Shown: piece after piece, positions 17,011-25,247 of the stretch
How positions within the stretch are numbered: the first letter of the stretch is position 1
How the letters are laid out: each line of letters starts with the position of its first letter
Assembly: GCF_002224645.1 (NCBI RefSeq)
Contig: NZ_CP022121.1
Location: 124,001 to 188,000 of the forward strand
DNA: 64,000 nt
Source of the DNA: Dehalobacterium formicoaceticum
GTDB lineage: Bacteria; Bacillota; Dehalobacteriia; Dehalobacteriales; Dehalobacteriaceae
Reading direction: 5' to 3'
The notes under the pieces: generated by a model
What the model was told of the DNA's origin: nothing
Seen by the model: the letters and a program-made list of their open reading frames with translations, nothing else
Databases searched by the model: none
Translations under genes and position numbers: made by a program

Positions 17011-17034
17011 CGGAGGTGGTGCTATTGCCGGGCT

Positions 17035-18453
17035 TTACATGGACAGCTTCATTTCCTGATTCTGCTCCATCTTTTGCCGGTGTTTCTCCAGCAGGATGGT
17101 TCCCTTGAGACCGTGGGCGGCAATGTGTTCATAGCACTCTGCCAGTTTTTCCTTTTCGACGGCAGACACCACACGCTCATAGCTCCGCAGAGACATGATG
17201 TCGGACTCCAGTAAATCCAGCCGGGTTTTCAGATGCCCGCGGTTTTCATAGGTTCTGAACCCATTGTGGAGACTTGCCTGCACAGCGGAGAGATCCCGGC
17301 TGTGATCCATCTGCCGGTACTCCCTCACGGCACCAGCCATAGAGTGGAGGCACATCTCCCGAAGACAATCATCCGCCTCGGAAAAGCGTCCCCAATGCAG
17401 ATGGGAACGGGTTTTTATGAGCAGGGCGGACAGGGTATCCGCAGAGCAGCCGGATTTCGCAGGCAATCCCGATTCCATAAGCTGCCGGCAGATATCATCC
17501 CGAAGAATATGCTGGGGATGTTCCTCAGCGGGAATGGCCGTCAATCCGTGTTTGGCCTTGATATCCTCATTCCAGTCCTTGTGCATGGAAAGCTCCCGCT
17601 CACATGAAATCTCTTTTGCCAACAGCAGGTCCTGGTATTTCTCCGACGCTTCGATTCCAGCCTCATCATGGTCCAGACACAGAACCACATGGGTTAGGTT
17701 TGGATACAGCTCCAGCATCTTCATCATGGCGTATTCTGATACACCGCAGAGAGCCACATAGCTGTGCTTCTTCCAGTCCTGGGGATGCAAGGTAATATAA
17801 GACAGCAGGTCGATGGGCGCCTCGAATACATAGAGGCGGTTGCTTGTGCCGATATGGTGGAAACTGTAGTTTGGATCGCAGCTATCCACGTTGCCTTTGA
17901 AGCCGGGTCCATCGGTATACAGTCCCCGCTTGTGGGCATGGCGCGGCACACCGTTTTCATCGAATCCTACAAATACGGCGTTATGGTATTCCTTCGTGCC
18001 GTCCTTGGACTTTTCGCAGCTCTCGTACAGGAGCTTTAATCTGGCAAAGTAACTGACCACTTCACGGTCGATGAGCCGGGTTTTTGTAAGGTAGGCATAG
18101 ACACGGCGCATATCGCTGTGGGGAGCCGGAAGAGCGAAGGGCTTTTTCGGCTCCTGCTTCTTTTGTGAGGTGGGCCGATAGACCTCCCCCTGCTCACCAC
18201 CCAGCAGCATGGTCACGGCTTCGGGAAAAGTGAGACCGTAAAAGTTTCGCACGAAGTCAATGGAATACCCGCCGCTCTCCGCGGAATGATCGTACCACTC
18301 GTTTCCCCGGACGGTGATGCTGCGGTCGGACGCCAACCTTTTATCCCGGCCGCTGGGAATCAGCTTCTCACCGCGACGCTGGAGGAAGTCCACAAGATCC
18401 ACATTGTTGGCACGGTACTTCTGCTCATCTGTAAAATGCACATAGACACCCAT
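17035..18453 (-). CDS. DUF3991/Toprim protein, primase-like
   Basis: 472 residues. N-terminal part (VDFLQRRGEKLIPSG, EWYDHSAESGGYSIDFV) matches the zinc-less CHC2/DUF3991 region found beside relaxases; the middle holds a Toprim domain with the acidic FEAPIDLLS and the DxD-type LDHDEAG. Toprim proteins of mobile elements act as primases or in strand processing and could prime the transferred strand in the recipient. The C-terminus is a helical region ending QNQEMKLSM, a methionine-rich tail shared with other cargo of this element. It lies between the relaxase and virD4. The assignment as primase is by family, not shown. Confidence 0.85.
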   Translation of the reverse strand: MGVYVHFTDEQKYRANNVDLVDFLQRRGEKLIPSGRDKRLASDRSITVRGNEWYDHSAESGGYSIDFVRNFYGLTFPEAVTMLLGGEQGEVYRPTSQKKQEPKKPFALPAPHSDMRRVYAYLTKTRLIDREVVSYFARLKLLYESCEKSKDGTKEYHNAVFVGFDENGVPRHAHKRGLYTDGPGFKGNVDSCDPNYSFHHIGTSNRLYVFEAPIDLLSYITLHPQDWKKHSYVALCGVSEYAMMKMLELYPNLTHVVLCLDHDEAGIEASEKYQDLLLAKEISCERELSMHKDWNEDIKAKHGLTAIPAEEHPQHILRDDICRQLMESGLPAKSGCSADTLSALLIKTRSHLHWGRFSEADDCLREMCLHSMAGAVREYRQMDHSRDLSAVQASLHNGFRTYENRGHLKTRLDLLESDIMSLRSYERVVSAVEKEKLAECYEHIAAHGLKGTILLEKHRQKMEQNQEMKLSM

Positions 18454-18583
18454 AGATGCACCTCCTACCTGTGGCGATTGCCGATTCTATGAAAAAAGCC
18501 GCCCTTTTTACAGGACGGCAATGGTTCTGGAGCAATTTCCCCTTGATGGGCTGCTGCTTGATTTTATTTTTCTGTTTCTTCAC
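18425..18583 (-). CDS. Possible 52-residue leader peptide overlapping the primase-like gene
   Basis: GTG start with GGAGG six bases upstream; product begins with KKQKNKIKQQPIKGK and is very basic with three cysteines. It overlaps the start of the 18453 gene by 29 bases, and its coding region contains a terminator-like hairpin (18492-18519). This arrangement resembles a leader peptide whose translation could control readthrough. No homologue recognised; may be spurious. Confidence 0.4.
   Translation of the reverse strand: MKKQKNKIKQQPIKGKLLQNHCRPVKRAAFFIESAIATGRRCIYGCLCAFYR
18492..18519 (-). terminator. Terminator-like hairpin upstream of the primase-like gene
   Basis: Leftward: GCCGTCC (18519-18513), loop, GGGCGGC (18504-18498), followed by TTTTTT. 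It lies about 40 bases before the start codon at 18453, the same arrangement as before virB4, virB6 and other genes of this element. Confidence 0.6.
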
Positions 18584-18599
18584 AGTTATCCTCCAATCG

Positions 18600-21476
18600 T
18601 TATAGCGACATAGTCTGTTCGTGATCCCCCTGGGCATGACCGGCCGCACGCTTTTTCTCGTTCAGCTTGAGACGCCGTTTTCGGTCAATGTGAGGACCGG
18701 GTGGCTTCAGCGGCGGCGTATTGTCAGAAAAAATACGGCTCATGTGATGCAGGAGCCGTGTCCCCGCCAGCAGGACGGAGGGGTCTTTGAAGCTGTCCAT
18801 ATGGTCGAGGAAAAACTGAGCGTAGATGTTGCCCTGCGCTGCCGAGAGGGTAAACCAGCGGACAGCGGCATCCTTGTCCCTTGGAACGTCCTTGCCCATC
18901 AGATACAGCTTGCCGAGGGTGTACTGCGCATATTGATTTCCCTGTTCAGCGGCGGCAGTCAGAAATTGCAGGGCTGCCTGTATGTCTTTTGGCACATCCT
19001 CACCCATGAGGTAAATCTTGCCAAGCCGGTACTGTGCAAACTGGTTTCCCTGACCGGCAGACTGTTTCAGGTACGCCATGGCTTTCGGGATATCCTTGGG
19101 AACATCCTCCCCCTTGAAGTAGAGGATGCCGAGGGCGTATTCCGCAAACTGATTTTTTTTGTCGGCGGCAAAGGTAAGCCAGCGAACGGCGGACTCCACA
19201 TCCTTCAGTACGCCCGTACCGCCAAGATACAGCTTGCCGAGCCGGTATGCGGCGAAGTCATTGTCTTGTTCTGCCGACAGGGTATAGAGTCGTATCGCCT
19301 CGGCGGTATTCTGCGCAACGTGCTGCCCCTTTTCATAGAGCTTTCCAAGAAAATATGCGGCATAGGGATTCTCTGCCTCCACCGCTTTTCTGAGATAGCC
19401 AAGGGCCTTTTCTACCTCTTGCTGCGGTGCATTTTCATCGGAGAGGATGAGCTTGGCAAGCTGGTAGCAGGCAAAGGGGTTTCCCACAGATGCCGCCTTT
19501 TCAAAGTATTCCTTTGCCCTGGCTTCATTCTTGTTAGTACCAACGCCGTTCAGAAGCATCCAGCCAAGACGGTACTGGAGCTTATCATCATGGCCCTTTT
19601 CCTCCAGAGAAACAAAGCCGAGAAAGGCTTCTTGAAAGCGGCGGTCAGCGTCCTGCTGATTTTTTTTACAGCCTATTCCATCCCGCAGCATTTTACCCAG
19701 CTCAAAACTGGCATAGGGAAAGCTCTGATCCGCCGAGCGGGTATAGAGGGCAAAGGCAGTTTCACGATCCTGTTCCACGCCCTTACCGTGGTAATACAAA
19801 CCGCCAAGGGAATACTGAGCATACTTATACTTTGCATTCGCGGAGAGGGTGAGCCAATCGGCCGCCTGCAGATAGTCCTGCTCCGTGCCAAGCCCAACGG
19901 CAACCATTTTGCCGATTCGGTACTCAGTATACTTCCACGGCTTTTCTTCCTCGGCGGCATGGAAAACGGCGAGGGCTTTTTCATACCATTGGTACGCTTC
20001 TCCGGCATCCGCTTCGCAGCCAAGGCCATCGGCAGCCATTCGGCCAAGGTCATATAGAGCAAGCGGATTATCCGCCCCCGCTTCCGCGAGGAAGATTTCA
20101 CGGGCTTTTTCAAAGTCCTGCGGGATTCTGGCATCCTCATCGCCGTACAGGTATTTCTTTGCCAGCGTGTAGTCCTCCGTCCACCATGAGTCAGAGGATT
20201 CCTTGCCGTCAGAGTTTTTTTCCCTTGTGGACCGCCCCTCATCATCTGCCGACTCCTGATCTTCTTCATCCTCCGTGTCGGCGGAGGGTATCTCCAGATC
20301 ATTCTCCGGCTCCGGAAGAGCGGTTTCCACCGATGCCGGTTCCTCGAAGGTCATAGTCCCAAGGAGCAAGGTTTCCTGAATGACCATGTTACGGATGGAC
20401 TTGAAATCATCACAGCGGGAAAGAGGCGGTGGCTCGGATGGCGTTTCGGTATAGATGGATTCGATCCTGCCCCTGGTTTCCCACCACAGGCGATAGGCTT
20501 CCGCGACACGACTATCCTGCGCCAGCTCATCCACGATTTCGTCCACGATATTTTTCAGCTCCGCCTTGAGGTATCCATACTGTTTTTTGCCGCCAACCGT
20601 TTGCAGACGCTCGGCAAGGTGTGTGATGAGTTGCTCTATGCGGTCACTCTGTAAAACGCCGCCTTTCATCTGACGGATTAACCCCCGCATGGACTCGGCA
20701 GCTCGTTCCTTCAGGTCATCCCGCCGCTGGGACTTTTCCCCGTAGAGCGGAATGAGCTCCTGCCGAAAAATATCATTTGCCAGTGAGGACTTCATCTTCT
20801 TGATGCCCTGCTTGGTGAGGTATCCTTCTTTGGGGTCGGTGCTGTAGCAGAGCATGTGGACATGGGGATGGTGGCTTTCATTATGAAAGGCAGCGTACCA
20901 TTTCAGATGATCCGGATGGATTTTCAGATTCTCCGCAATCTCCAATGCCTTGGAGGAAAGCAGGGCCTTCCATGCAAGCGCATTGTCATACCCCAGCCGG
21001 GAGGCATCCTCACGCCGGAGAGAAATAATCGGCATCCACACATTTCCGGTATATGCGGACAGCTCATCCGCAACTTGATTTAAGACCAGTGGATCATCGC
21101 CGCTCGTGAACAAACCGTGGCTGTCAAATTTTTCGACGCGGGGACGATTGGCAATGTAGTCCAGATATTTTTCCCGGTCACCGATTTTATCCAGATGCTG
21201 TTCCAATGCGATGGTGATAAACTCCGAGGCGTTTTCCCGGTTTGGGTATGCGAGGTAATCCTCATACTCGAACAGCTCCTTGGTGTCGGGAAACTCCCGG
21301 AGGATTTCCTTGACGAGAGCCTGCTGTTTTTTCGTAGCGTGCCAAAGCTCACGGCCATTCTTTATTTTATCCACACCATCACGGGTGGCAATATACTTGA
21401 CGAGGTTATTCAGATGGGCGGCAGTTTTTTCGCTGCCTCCCTTGAGGTAACCGTTTTTTATAACGATGCGGGCCAT
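18600..21476 (-). CDS. MobP-type relaxase fused to a Sel1-repeat array
   Basis: 958 residues. Residues about 1-270 form the relaxase: the metal-binding histidine cluster HNESHHPHVHMLCYS lies near residue 205 and a tyrosine-containing N-terminus is present, as in MobL/MobP3 relaxases. A low-complexity acidic linker (around residues 390-430) follows. The C-terminal half has about 11-12 Sel1 repeats of 36 residues (for example AQYRLGKIYLMGEDVPKDIQ), which are protein-binding helical repeats. The enzyme nicks oriT and is transferred with the DNA. Its start overlaps the RHH gene stop by one base. It ends GDHEQTMSL, the element-wide tail type. Sel1 arrays are not usual in relaxases of other families. 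Confidence 0.92.
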   Translation of the reverse strand: MARIVIKNGYLKGGSEKTAAHLNNLVKYIATRDGVDKIKNGRELWHATKKQQALVKEILREFPDTKELFEYEDYLAYPNRENASEFITIALEQHLDKIGDREKYLDYIANRPRVEKFDSHGLFTSGDDPLVLNQVADELSAYTGNVWMPIISLRREDASRLGYDNALAWKALLSSKALEIAENLKIHPDHLKWYAAFHNESHHPHVHMLCYSTDPKEGYLTKQGIKKMKSSLANDIFRQELIPLYGEKSQRRDDLKERAAESMRGLIRQMKGGVLQSDRIEQLITHLAERLQTVGGKKQYGYLKAELKNIVDEIVDELAQDSRVAEAYRLWWETRGRIESIYTETPSEPPPLSRCDDFKSIRNMVIQETLLLGTMTFEEPASVETALPEPENDLEIPSADTEDEEDQESADDEGRSTREKNSDGKESSDSWWTEDYTLAKKYLYGDEDARIPQDFEKAREIFLAEAGADNPLALYDLGRMAADGLGCEADAGEAYQWYEKALAVFHAAEEEKPWKYTEYRIGKMVAVGLGTEQDYLQAADWLTLSANAKYKYAQYSLGGLYYHGKGVEQDRETAFALYTRSADQSFPYASFELGKMLRDGIGCKKNQQDADRRFQEAFLGFVSLEEKGHDDKLQYRLGWMLLNGVGTNKNEARAKEYFEKAASVGNPFACYQLAKLILSDENAPQQEVEKALGYLRKAVEAENPYAAYFLGKLYEKGQHVAQNTAEAIRLYTLSAEQDNDFAAYRLGKLYLGGTGVLKDVESAVRWLTFAADKKNQFAEYALGILYFKGEDVPKDIPKAMAYLKQSAGQGNQFAQYRLGKIYLMGEDVPKDIQAALQFLTAAAEQGNQYAQYTLGKLYLMGKDVPRDKDAAVRWFTLSAAQGNIYAQFFLDHMDSFKDPSVLLAGTRLLHHMSRIFSDNTPPLKPPGPHIDRKRRLKLNEKKRAAGHAQGDHEQTMSL

Positions 21477-21892
21477 TATTCTTCATCATCCTGGCTGCTC
21501 TGGAAGTCCACCGCATCATCCAGACGGATTTTGCCCCTGGTCTTTTTCACTTCGGCAACGCATCGGCCGCGAAGCCGGTGCAATTCATCATCTGTGATAT
21601 TGAGCGTGGTTGCCAGCAGATGCATCATCATGCTGATCTCCACCGACAGACGAAAGAGGTTAGCCGCCACCCGGTTTTCGGTTTTCTGCAAGGTTCCCTC
21701 AACGGAGGAGAGCAGGGCTTTGGAGAGGTAGGATGTGATGTCCTCCGATCCAAGGTAACCCATATAAAAGCCGAGTGCCTTTTCTATGAACTCGCTTCGG
21801 CTCTTGCAGTTGTCCTTTTCCAGCCAGCCGTCCATCCGGTCCATCGTTTCGGGATACATCCAGACAGCGGTTCTTTCCTTGTTATTTTTCAT
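21476..21892 (-). CDS. Ribbon-helix-helix mobilisation accessory protein
   Basis: About 138 residues beginning MKNNKERTAVWMYPETMDRM; the N-terminal pattern WMYPETMDRMDGWLEKDNC, then KSRSEFIEKALGFYM, is that of a MobC/RHH relaxosome protein. ATG at 21892 has GGAGG eight bases upstream. The C-terminal half is helical and acidic, ending SSQDDEE. It is encoded directly before the relaxase and just left of the candidate oriT, the normal place for the protein that loads the relaxase on oriT and represses the operon. Confidence 0.85.
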   Translation of the reverse strand: MKNNKERTAVWMYPETMDRMDGWLEKDNCKSRSEFIEKALGFYMGYLGSEDITSYLSKALLSSVEGTLQKTENRVAANLFRLSVEISMMMHLLATTLNITDDELHRLRGRCVAEVKKTRGKIRLDDAVDFQSSQDDEE

Positions 21893-21959
21893 CGGCAAAT
21901 CCTCCTTAAGTGTGACGTCTACCCCAAAGGTGACGGTTAGAAAGTCTGTGGTTCTCTGC

Positions 21960-22280
21960 ATTTTTTCTATTTTCGACCACCCCGGTTGTGACAAACCCTC
22001 AATCCGACCACCTCATGGGGAAGTGCGAAAAACGCCCAGCACTGCTGGGCGAAGTGAGCGGCGGGCGGTCGCTTGCGACCACCCGCCTTTCTCCTGCTCT
22101 TTTTTCGACCGAGGGGACCTGCCGGATTCGGGAGCCGGTGCGCCTTTCCAAACGCCCGGCACAAAGCCTTTACGTTGCCGTTTGGGGCGGGATGGGTTAT
22201 GGATGCCACATCCGTCCTGAAAACGGCACACGGGGGCGAACAGGGGGCAACGCTGGGGGATACGTGCAGTGGGCGGTATG
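21960..22280. other. Candidate origin of transfer (oriT) region
   Basis: 388 bases without a gene between the RHH gene and 22281. It holds a perfect 9-bp hairpin CGCCCAGCA-C-TGCTGGGCG (about 22033-22051), a second near-perfect stem GGTCGC-TT-GCGACC (about 22067-22080) flanked by GCGGGCG / CACCCGC, and repeated CGACCACC motifs (about 21974 and 22005). Dense stem-loops beside RHH and relaxase genes are what oriT regions look like. The nick site is not identified. Confidence 0.55.
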
Positions 22281-22553
22281 CTACTTCATCTCCATGCCAG
22301 AATGACCTTGGATAGGCTCGGATTGGCAAAGTTCTGTTTCTCTGAGGCTGAAAGAGGAAAGCGAATAGAATTCCCGGTCAAACTCACCCAAGCCGTGCCG
22401 TTTCAGAAATTCATCATTGCTGGCATTGATGCCGAGATCCTCTTTGCCGTATGCGTCAGTACAGGCGTATATTTCCTCTATGCTGCCGTCCTCCATGCGG
22501 AGAAACATTCCGGCCTTAATCTCATTGCTGTGCTTATCAAAATACTGCATCAT
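22281..22553 (-). CDS. Small element-borne protein of unknown function
   Basis: 90 residues (or 89 from the second Met). Compact beta-rich appearance (IKAGMFLRMEDGSIEEIYAC), then a short linker with SSFSLRETELCQSEPIQG and the tail HSGMEMK. No domain recognised. Start overlaps the upstream gene by 4 bases. The GMEMK ending is nearly the same as the FGMEMK ending of the ArdA-like protein at 57729, although the two proteins are otherwise unrelated. Confidence 0.75.
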   Translation of the reverse strand: MMQYFDKHSNEIKAGMFLRMEDGSIEEIYACTDAYGKEDLGINASNDEFLKRHGLGEFDREFYSLSSFSLRETELCQSEPIQGHSGMEMK

Positions 22554-22807
22554 TGCTCCTCCTGCCTCGGCTCTGCTGTCTGCCTGATTTTTTCTTTCTG
22601 CTTTTTGGGTGAAGCCTCCGCCGGAGCTTCACCCTCTATGCCCTCGTCAATGTATTCCCGGACGGAAGACGGAACATATTTTTCATAGAGCTTCTGCAGG
22701 GAATCACAAAGCTCTTTCGTGAGATCCGCGTCCTTCTTTTCCATGTAGCGTTTTACCGCACGGAGCTTTTCGCCGTCCATTTGTATGGTAATGCTTTCTT
22801 TTTTCAT
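22550..22807 (-). CDS. Small charged helical protein (DUF6103-like)
   Basis: About 85 residues from ATG 22807 (GGAGG nine bases upstream): MKKESITIQMDGEKLRAV, KRYMEKKDADLTKELCD, SLQKLYEKYVPSSVREYID. This resembles a DUF6103-type protein often found in Clostridia conjugative elements; the assignment is from memory of the pattern. The rest is a Lys/Glu-rich tail. RHH-like binding is possible. Lies between the DUF3846 gene and the 90-residue gene, with tight spacing. Confidence 0.75.
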   Translation of the reverse strand: MKKESITIQMDGEKLRAVKRYMEKKDADLTKELCDSLQKLYEKYVPSSVREYIDEGIEGEAPAEASPKKQKEKIRQTAEPRQEEQ

Positions 22808-22820
22808 AATGGGAGCCCTC

Positions 22821-23195
22821 CTAATACTCAAATCCGATAAAGGTGAAGCCGGGTTCAAGCTCCGGCTCCTGCCCGGTGAATTCTGGAATGTCAGCAAAGA
22901 GCTGGCTGTATTCCGCGATCTTGCTCTTGCGGAGCGAGGTAAAGTTGCCGTCATGGGCGGTGTCGCAGACAAAAAACGGGCCGCAGATAATGTCCGCACC
23001 CAGCCTTCTGTTGGGTAGCATTCCGTTTATCTTGCCTTCCTCATTGCAGACGGCAACGCAGCCGTTTGGAAAGCCGATGCATTCAATCAGCCCTCCAACC
23101 TCCGCCTGCAGGCTGGCAAGGTCATTTGGGATTTCCTTGACTTGGGGCGCCTGCCCCGGCTCAATTTTGAGTACCTTAATCCTGTTTTCACGCAT
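22821..23195 (-). CDS. DUF3846-type protein
   Basis: 124 residues with the DUF3846 pattern: IKVLKIEPGQAPQVKEIPN, LQAEVGGLIECIGF, VCNEEGKINGMLPNRRLG, DIICGPFFVCDT. DUF3846 proteins occur in phages and conjugative elements; function unknown, possibly antirestriction or regulation. The C-terminus, after an acidic stretch TGQEPELEPG, is FTFIGFEY, a hydrophobic ending like those of other cargo here. Confidence 0.82.
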   Translation of the reverse strand: MRENRIKVLKIEPGQAPQVKEIPNDLASLQAEVGGLIECIGFPNGCVAVCNEEGKINGMLPNRRLGADIICGPFFVCDTAHDGNFTSLRKSKIAEYSQLFADIPEFTGQEPELEPGFTFIGFEY

Positions 23196-23218
23196 AAAAT
23201 CATTCCTTCTTTCTCTTT

Positions 23219-24727
23219 TTACGGCAGATAATTTCTCGGATTCTGCTTCACGCCATTCACCCGCACCTCGAAGTGCAGATGGTTTCCGGTGCTGCGCCCG
23301 GTGGAGCCCACCTTGGCAACGGTTTCCCAGGCTTTCACCGTCTGCCCCTCACGGACAAGAATCCCCGAGCAGTGACCATATAAAGTCACCAGCCCGCCGC
23401 CGTGGTCAATGGTCAGGTAATAGCCGTAGCCGGTGCTACCATAGACCACGGTTTTCACCGTTCCCGCCTTGGCCGCACGGATGGAGGTGCCCTTTGCGGC
23501 GCCGAGATCGATACCGGAATGCCCTGCCTGTTGCCCGGTGATGGGGTCCGTCCTGCCGCCGAATTCGGAGGTCACCATGGACCGCCAGCTCTTTCCCAAC
23601 GGAGAAACCAAGCCGGAGGCCGAGCTTTTCGGCGCTTCGGCGTAGGGTCTTGCGTACAGAACCTGCTTGCCGGAATCAAACAAATCTCGGTAGACGACCT
23701 GTCCTTTCGAGGAGGATGCGTCTACCACCTTGCCGTCTCCGGCGTAGATGCCGACGTGGGTAATGTTCATGAAGCGGCCGTTGGGCTTGTGGCTCCAGAA
23801 CACCAAATCGCCGGAGGCAAGGCTGGATTTTGGTATGGTCAGCCCGTTGTCCACGCAGTATTTTCCCTGCGCCGCAGCCGTGCCGGGGAGATTTACGCCC
23901 AGCTTTTTATACACCCACTGCACAAGATAGCTGCAGTCGGTGTAGCTGCCCTGTCCGCGCAGCTCCTGTGAATACGGGTCGCCAAGGCGGGAAAGCCCCA
24001 GCCGGACAGCCTCCGTGCCCGTTTCTCCGACAGGCAAATCGGAATAAAAGCCGTCCATCTGATCCGGCGTCCAGTCCTGCCACGAATCGGAACCGTCTCC
24101 CTCCATGGGTGCGCCGGTGCCGTACCGGGCGCGGTAATAAATTTCGTTGGCGTTGGCCTGATCCTCATAGGTGATGGCTCTGCCAAGCAGTGCGCGGATG
24201 TTGTTGTAGACGGTGGGCAGCGAAGCAATGGGAACGGCTACGGTGTAGGTTTCTTCCGAGGTGGTGCCGTCGCCGTTGTCCACGGTACGGGTGCGTTCCT
24301 CGTAGGTCACAAAGCAGTCCACATATTTTCGATGCTCCAGCCGGGAGGGGGACTCCGCGCCGAAGAACAGAGAATAAAAAATTGCCTTGACCCGGTAATC
24401 GTCAAGGCTGTCGCCGCCCTCCATTTCCGCGTTCACATCGTTGATGGCATTGTCTATGAGGGTAAAGCTCTGGCGCATATCCCCGATGTATTCCCGGTAC
24501 TCCGCAGGCATACTCGCCGGAATGACACCGCCATGGAAGCACAGCTCCACGGCGATGTTGTTGTGGCCCGTGGTGCCGGAGAGCAAGGAACAGACCAGCA
24601 CGACGACTAAAATCAGCGGGGACAGGACGGCGGCGATTATCCAGCCGATGATCTTTCGGGTGCGCTCATCCGAGAGCGCGGCAGCGGCGGCTTTGGCAAC
24701 CGCTGTGATGGTTGCGGGATCTGCCAT
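23219..24727 (-). CDS. Cell-wall hydrolase with NlpC/P60 and M23 domains (VirB1-like function)
   Basis: 502 residues. One N-terminal membrane helix (IIGWIIAAVLSPLILVVVLV), a central region of unknown fold, then an NlpC/P60 peptidase domain with catalytic Cys in YTDCSYLVQW and His in NITHVGIYAG, and a C-terminal M23 endopeptidase with HSGIDLG and HLHFEVR zinc ligands. Both enzymes cut peptidoglycan and would open the wall for the conjugation channel. Such two-domain hydrolases are the VirB1 equivalent of Gram-positive type IV systems. Encoded between the GGCT gene and DUF3846. Confidence 0.93.
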   Translation of the reverse strand: MADPATITAVAKAAAAALSDERTRKIIGWIIAAVLSPLILVVVLVCSLLSGTTGHNNIAVELCFHGGVIPASMPAEYREYIGDMRQSFTLIDNAINDVNAEMEGGDSLDDYRVKAIFYSLFFGAESPSRLEHRKYVDCFVTYEERTRTVDNGDGTTSEETYTVAVPIASLPTVYNNIRALLGRAITYEDQANANEIYYRARYGTGAPMEGDGSDSWQDWTPDQMDGFYSDLPVGETGTEAVRLGLSRLGDPYSQELRGQGSYTDCSYLVQWVYKKLGVNLPGTAAAQGKYCVDNGLTIPKSSLASGDLVFWSHKPNGRFMNITHVGIYAGDGKVVDASSSKGQVVYRDLFDSGKQVLYARPYAEAPKSSASGLVSPLGKSWRSMVTSEFGGRTDPITGQQAGHSGIDLGAAKGTSIRAAKAGTVKTVVYGSTGYGYYLTIDHGGGLVTLYGHCSGILVREGQTVKAWETVAKVGSTGRSTGNHLHFEVRVNGVKQNPRNYLP

Positions 24728-24731
24728 GCCG

Positions 24732-25235
24732 TCACCACCATTTCATTTCACCAAAGCCGAACAGGTTTTGCTGTTCCGGCTCCGGCTCACTCTCCATGAG
24801 CTGCTCGGTATAGTCCACCGCCTGCTCCAGAACAGCGGGATCAAACCCCGCGGTTTTGTAGCCCTCACGGATGGTGTTGTAGTAATAGTCCGATGGGTAC
24901 CCCAAGCGATGCCCCGGCGTCATGACATAGACCATGGCGGACACCATTTGTCCGTCCAGCGGCAGCTCCATCATTTCCTTGTCATAGAACCGGGGAAAGC
25001 CCTCGTAAACATCCAGCGCCGCCTCGTCCTTAGGCGTGATTTTCCATAGCAGAACAGGGACGGAGGAGCCCTCGCAGGGTTCGATGGTAGCAACGGCTCC
25101 GCTTCGGCCGCCCCGGAACACAAGAGCATAATTCTTGATTTCGGATGCCCCCACCACCTTGGCGGATGGGCAGCGATGCGCCATCTGCGGCAGATTGAGA
25201 TTGCTGCCGTAGGCGATATACAGTTTATTTTTCAT
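24732..25235 (-). CDS. Gamma-glutamylcyclotransferase-like (AIG2-type) protein
   Basis: 167 residues beginning KLYIAYGSNLNLPQMAHRC, the GGCT/AIG2 signature loop YGSN.L; the expected acidic residue lies in ALDVYEGFPRFYDKEMMEL. GGCT enzymes cleave gamma-glutamyl bonds. It follows an amidoligase gene; amidoligase + GGCT neighbourhoods have been described in mobile elements as peptide-bond making and breaking pairs. The C-terminus is a Glu/Gln-rich linker with NLFGFGEMKWW. GGGAG precedes the ATG. Confidence 0.88.
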   Translation of the reverse strand: MKNKLYIAYGSNLNLPQMAHRCPSAKVVGASEIKNYALVFRGGRSGAVATIEPCEGSSVPVLLWKITPKDEAALDVYEGFPRFYDKEMMELPLDGQMVSAMVYVMTPGHRLGYPSDYYYNTIREGYKTAGFDPAVLEQAVDYTEQLMESEPEPEQQNLFGFGEMKWW

Positions 25236-25247
25236 ATGATCTCCCTT

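Noticed and set aside
18621-20057. Rightward open frame of 478 codons opposite the relaxase
   Set aside because: Antisense shadow of the Sel1 repeats; no ribosome binding site.
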